Made by a program: the position numbers and the translations under genes
NCBI GenBank assembly: GCA_965368515.1
Contig: CBDUNF010000200.1
Span: 1-6,449, forward strand
Source: JAAETI01 sp965368515
Lineage (GTDB): Bacteria > Actinomycetota > Acidimicrobiia > Spongiisociales > UBA5794
Direction of reading: 5' to 3'
Length of the DNA stretch: 6,449 bases
Notes under the pieces: generated by a model
What the model saw: only the letters and a program-made list of their open reading frames with translations
Told to the model about the DNA's origin: nothing
The model's database searches: none
Shown: positions 6,330 through 6,449 of the stretch, piece by piece
Layout: every line of letters starts with the position of its first letter
Numbering within the stretch: position 1 is the stretch's first letter

Positions 6330-6449
6330 GCAGACGACTCCCTTCCGCGCGGCCGCCCGGGAAAACGCGAAGACAAGCCCCAAGCAGCCAAGGACGACGA
6401 GAATGCCTGCCGTGGCACATAGATCCGGCCGGTCGCGCCTGTCGGCCGT
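6330..6449 (-). other. Non-GyrB sequence fused in frame to truncated gyrB; probable chimeric contig end
   Basis: GyrB should read approximately GLHGVG(A/V)SVVNALS before the TRLQV at 6329. Instead the minus-strand frame, open from the edge, encodes a hydrophobic stretch (about GILVVLGCLGLVFAFS) followed by RAAARKGVVC. A TTG at 6383 is the only evident start, and no recognisable ATP-binding motif precedes it. The stretch looks like a membrane helix of an unrelated protein. On the plus strand an ATG at 6403 follows an AGGA-like site, but only about 15 codons are visible. A misassembly, an amplification chimera or a true rearrangement would all fit. The first two are likelier because gyrB is essential. 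Confidence 0.6.

Noticed and set aside
5607..6422. Plus-strand open frame of 271 codons antisense to gyrB
   Set aside because: Same mirror-register effect as in gyrA. Its composition follows from the complement of conserved GyrB codons and it has no recognisable domain.
6330..6449. Intein C-terminal fragment in GyrB explaining the foreign sequence
   Set aside because: There is no His-Asn before a Cys/Ser/Thr splice residue, and the stretch is hydrophobic like a membrane helix rather than intein-like.

Overview
The window carries the 3' two-thirds of gyrB, a complete gyrA, a complete DUF3566 membrane-protein gene and a 3'-truncated secreted subtilisin-like protease. All four lie on the minus strand, so transcription runs from the right edge to the left edge. 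The order gyrB-gyrA-DUF3566 is the arrangement known from Actinobacteria (the mycobacterial Rv0005-Rv0006-Rv0007 block). With the G+C-rich codon use and actinobacterial-style motifs, this points to an actinobacterium. The unusual gyrase residues suggest a lineage away from the well-studied Streptomyces/Mycobacterium group, possibly Acidimicrobiia-like, but that placement is inference.

Layout from right to left. Positions 6449-6330 are an open frame with a hydrophobic stretch that does not match the expected GyrB ATPase sequence, so this is probably a junction or assembly chimera. Positions 6329-4797 encode GyrB from the middle of its ATPase domain to its natural C-terminus. After a 15-nt gap with a good Shine-Dalgarno sequence comes gyrA (4781-2340). 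The end of gyrA is covered by two back-to-back hairpins (2353-2329 and 2326-2302), the first holding the stop codon in its loop. A possible promoter and a strong Shine-Dalgarno sequence then precede the DUF3566 gene (2210-1737). After a 135-nt gap lies a signal-peptide-bearing S8 protease (from 1601) that runs off the left edge inside a 15-bp tandem repeat encoding Gly-Thr-Ser-Trp-Ser units.

GyrA and GyrB form the A2B2 gyrase that supercoils DNA. DUF3566 proteins are small membrane proteins of unknown function that travel with gyrA in Actinobacteria. The protease is probably exported and functionally unrelated.

The most interesting signal is in the gyrase. Both halves of the quinolone-binding region depart from the usual consensus: GyrA at the E. 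coli-equivalent positions 81, 82, 83 and 119, and GyrB at the equivalent of Asp426, which is Asn here. I see no RNA gene, CRISPR array, insertion sequence or defence system, and nothing that supports an entirely new multi-gene system.
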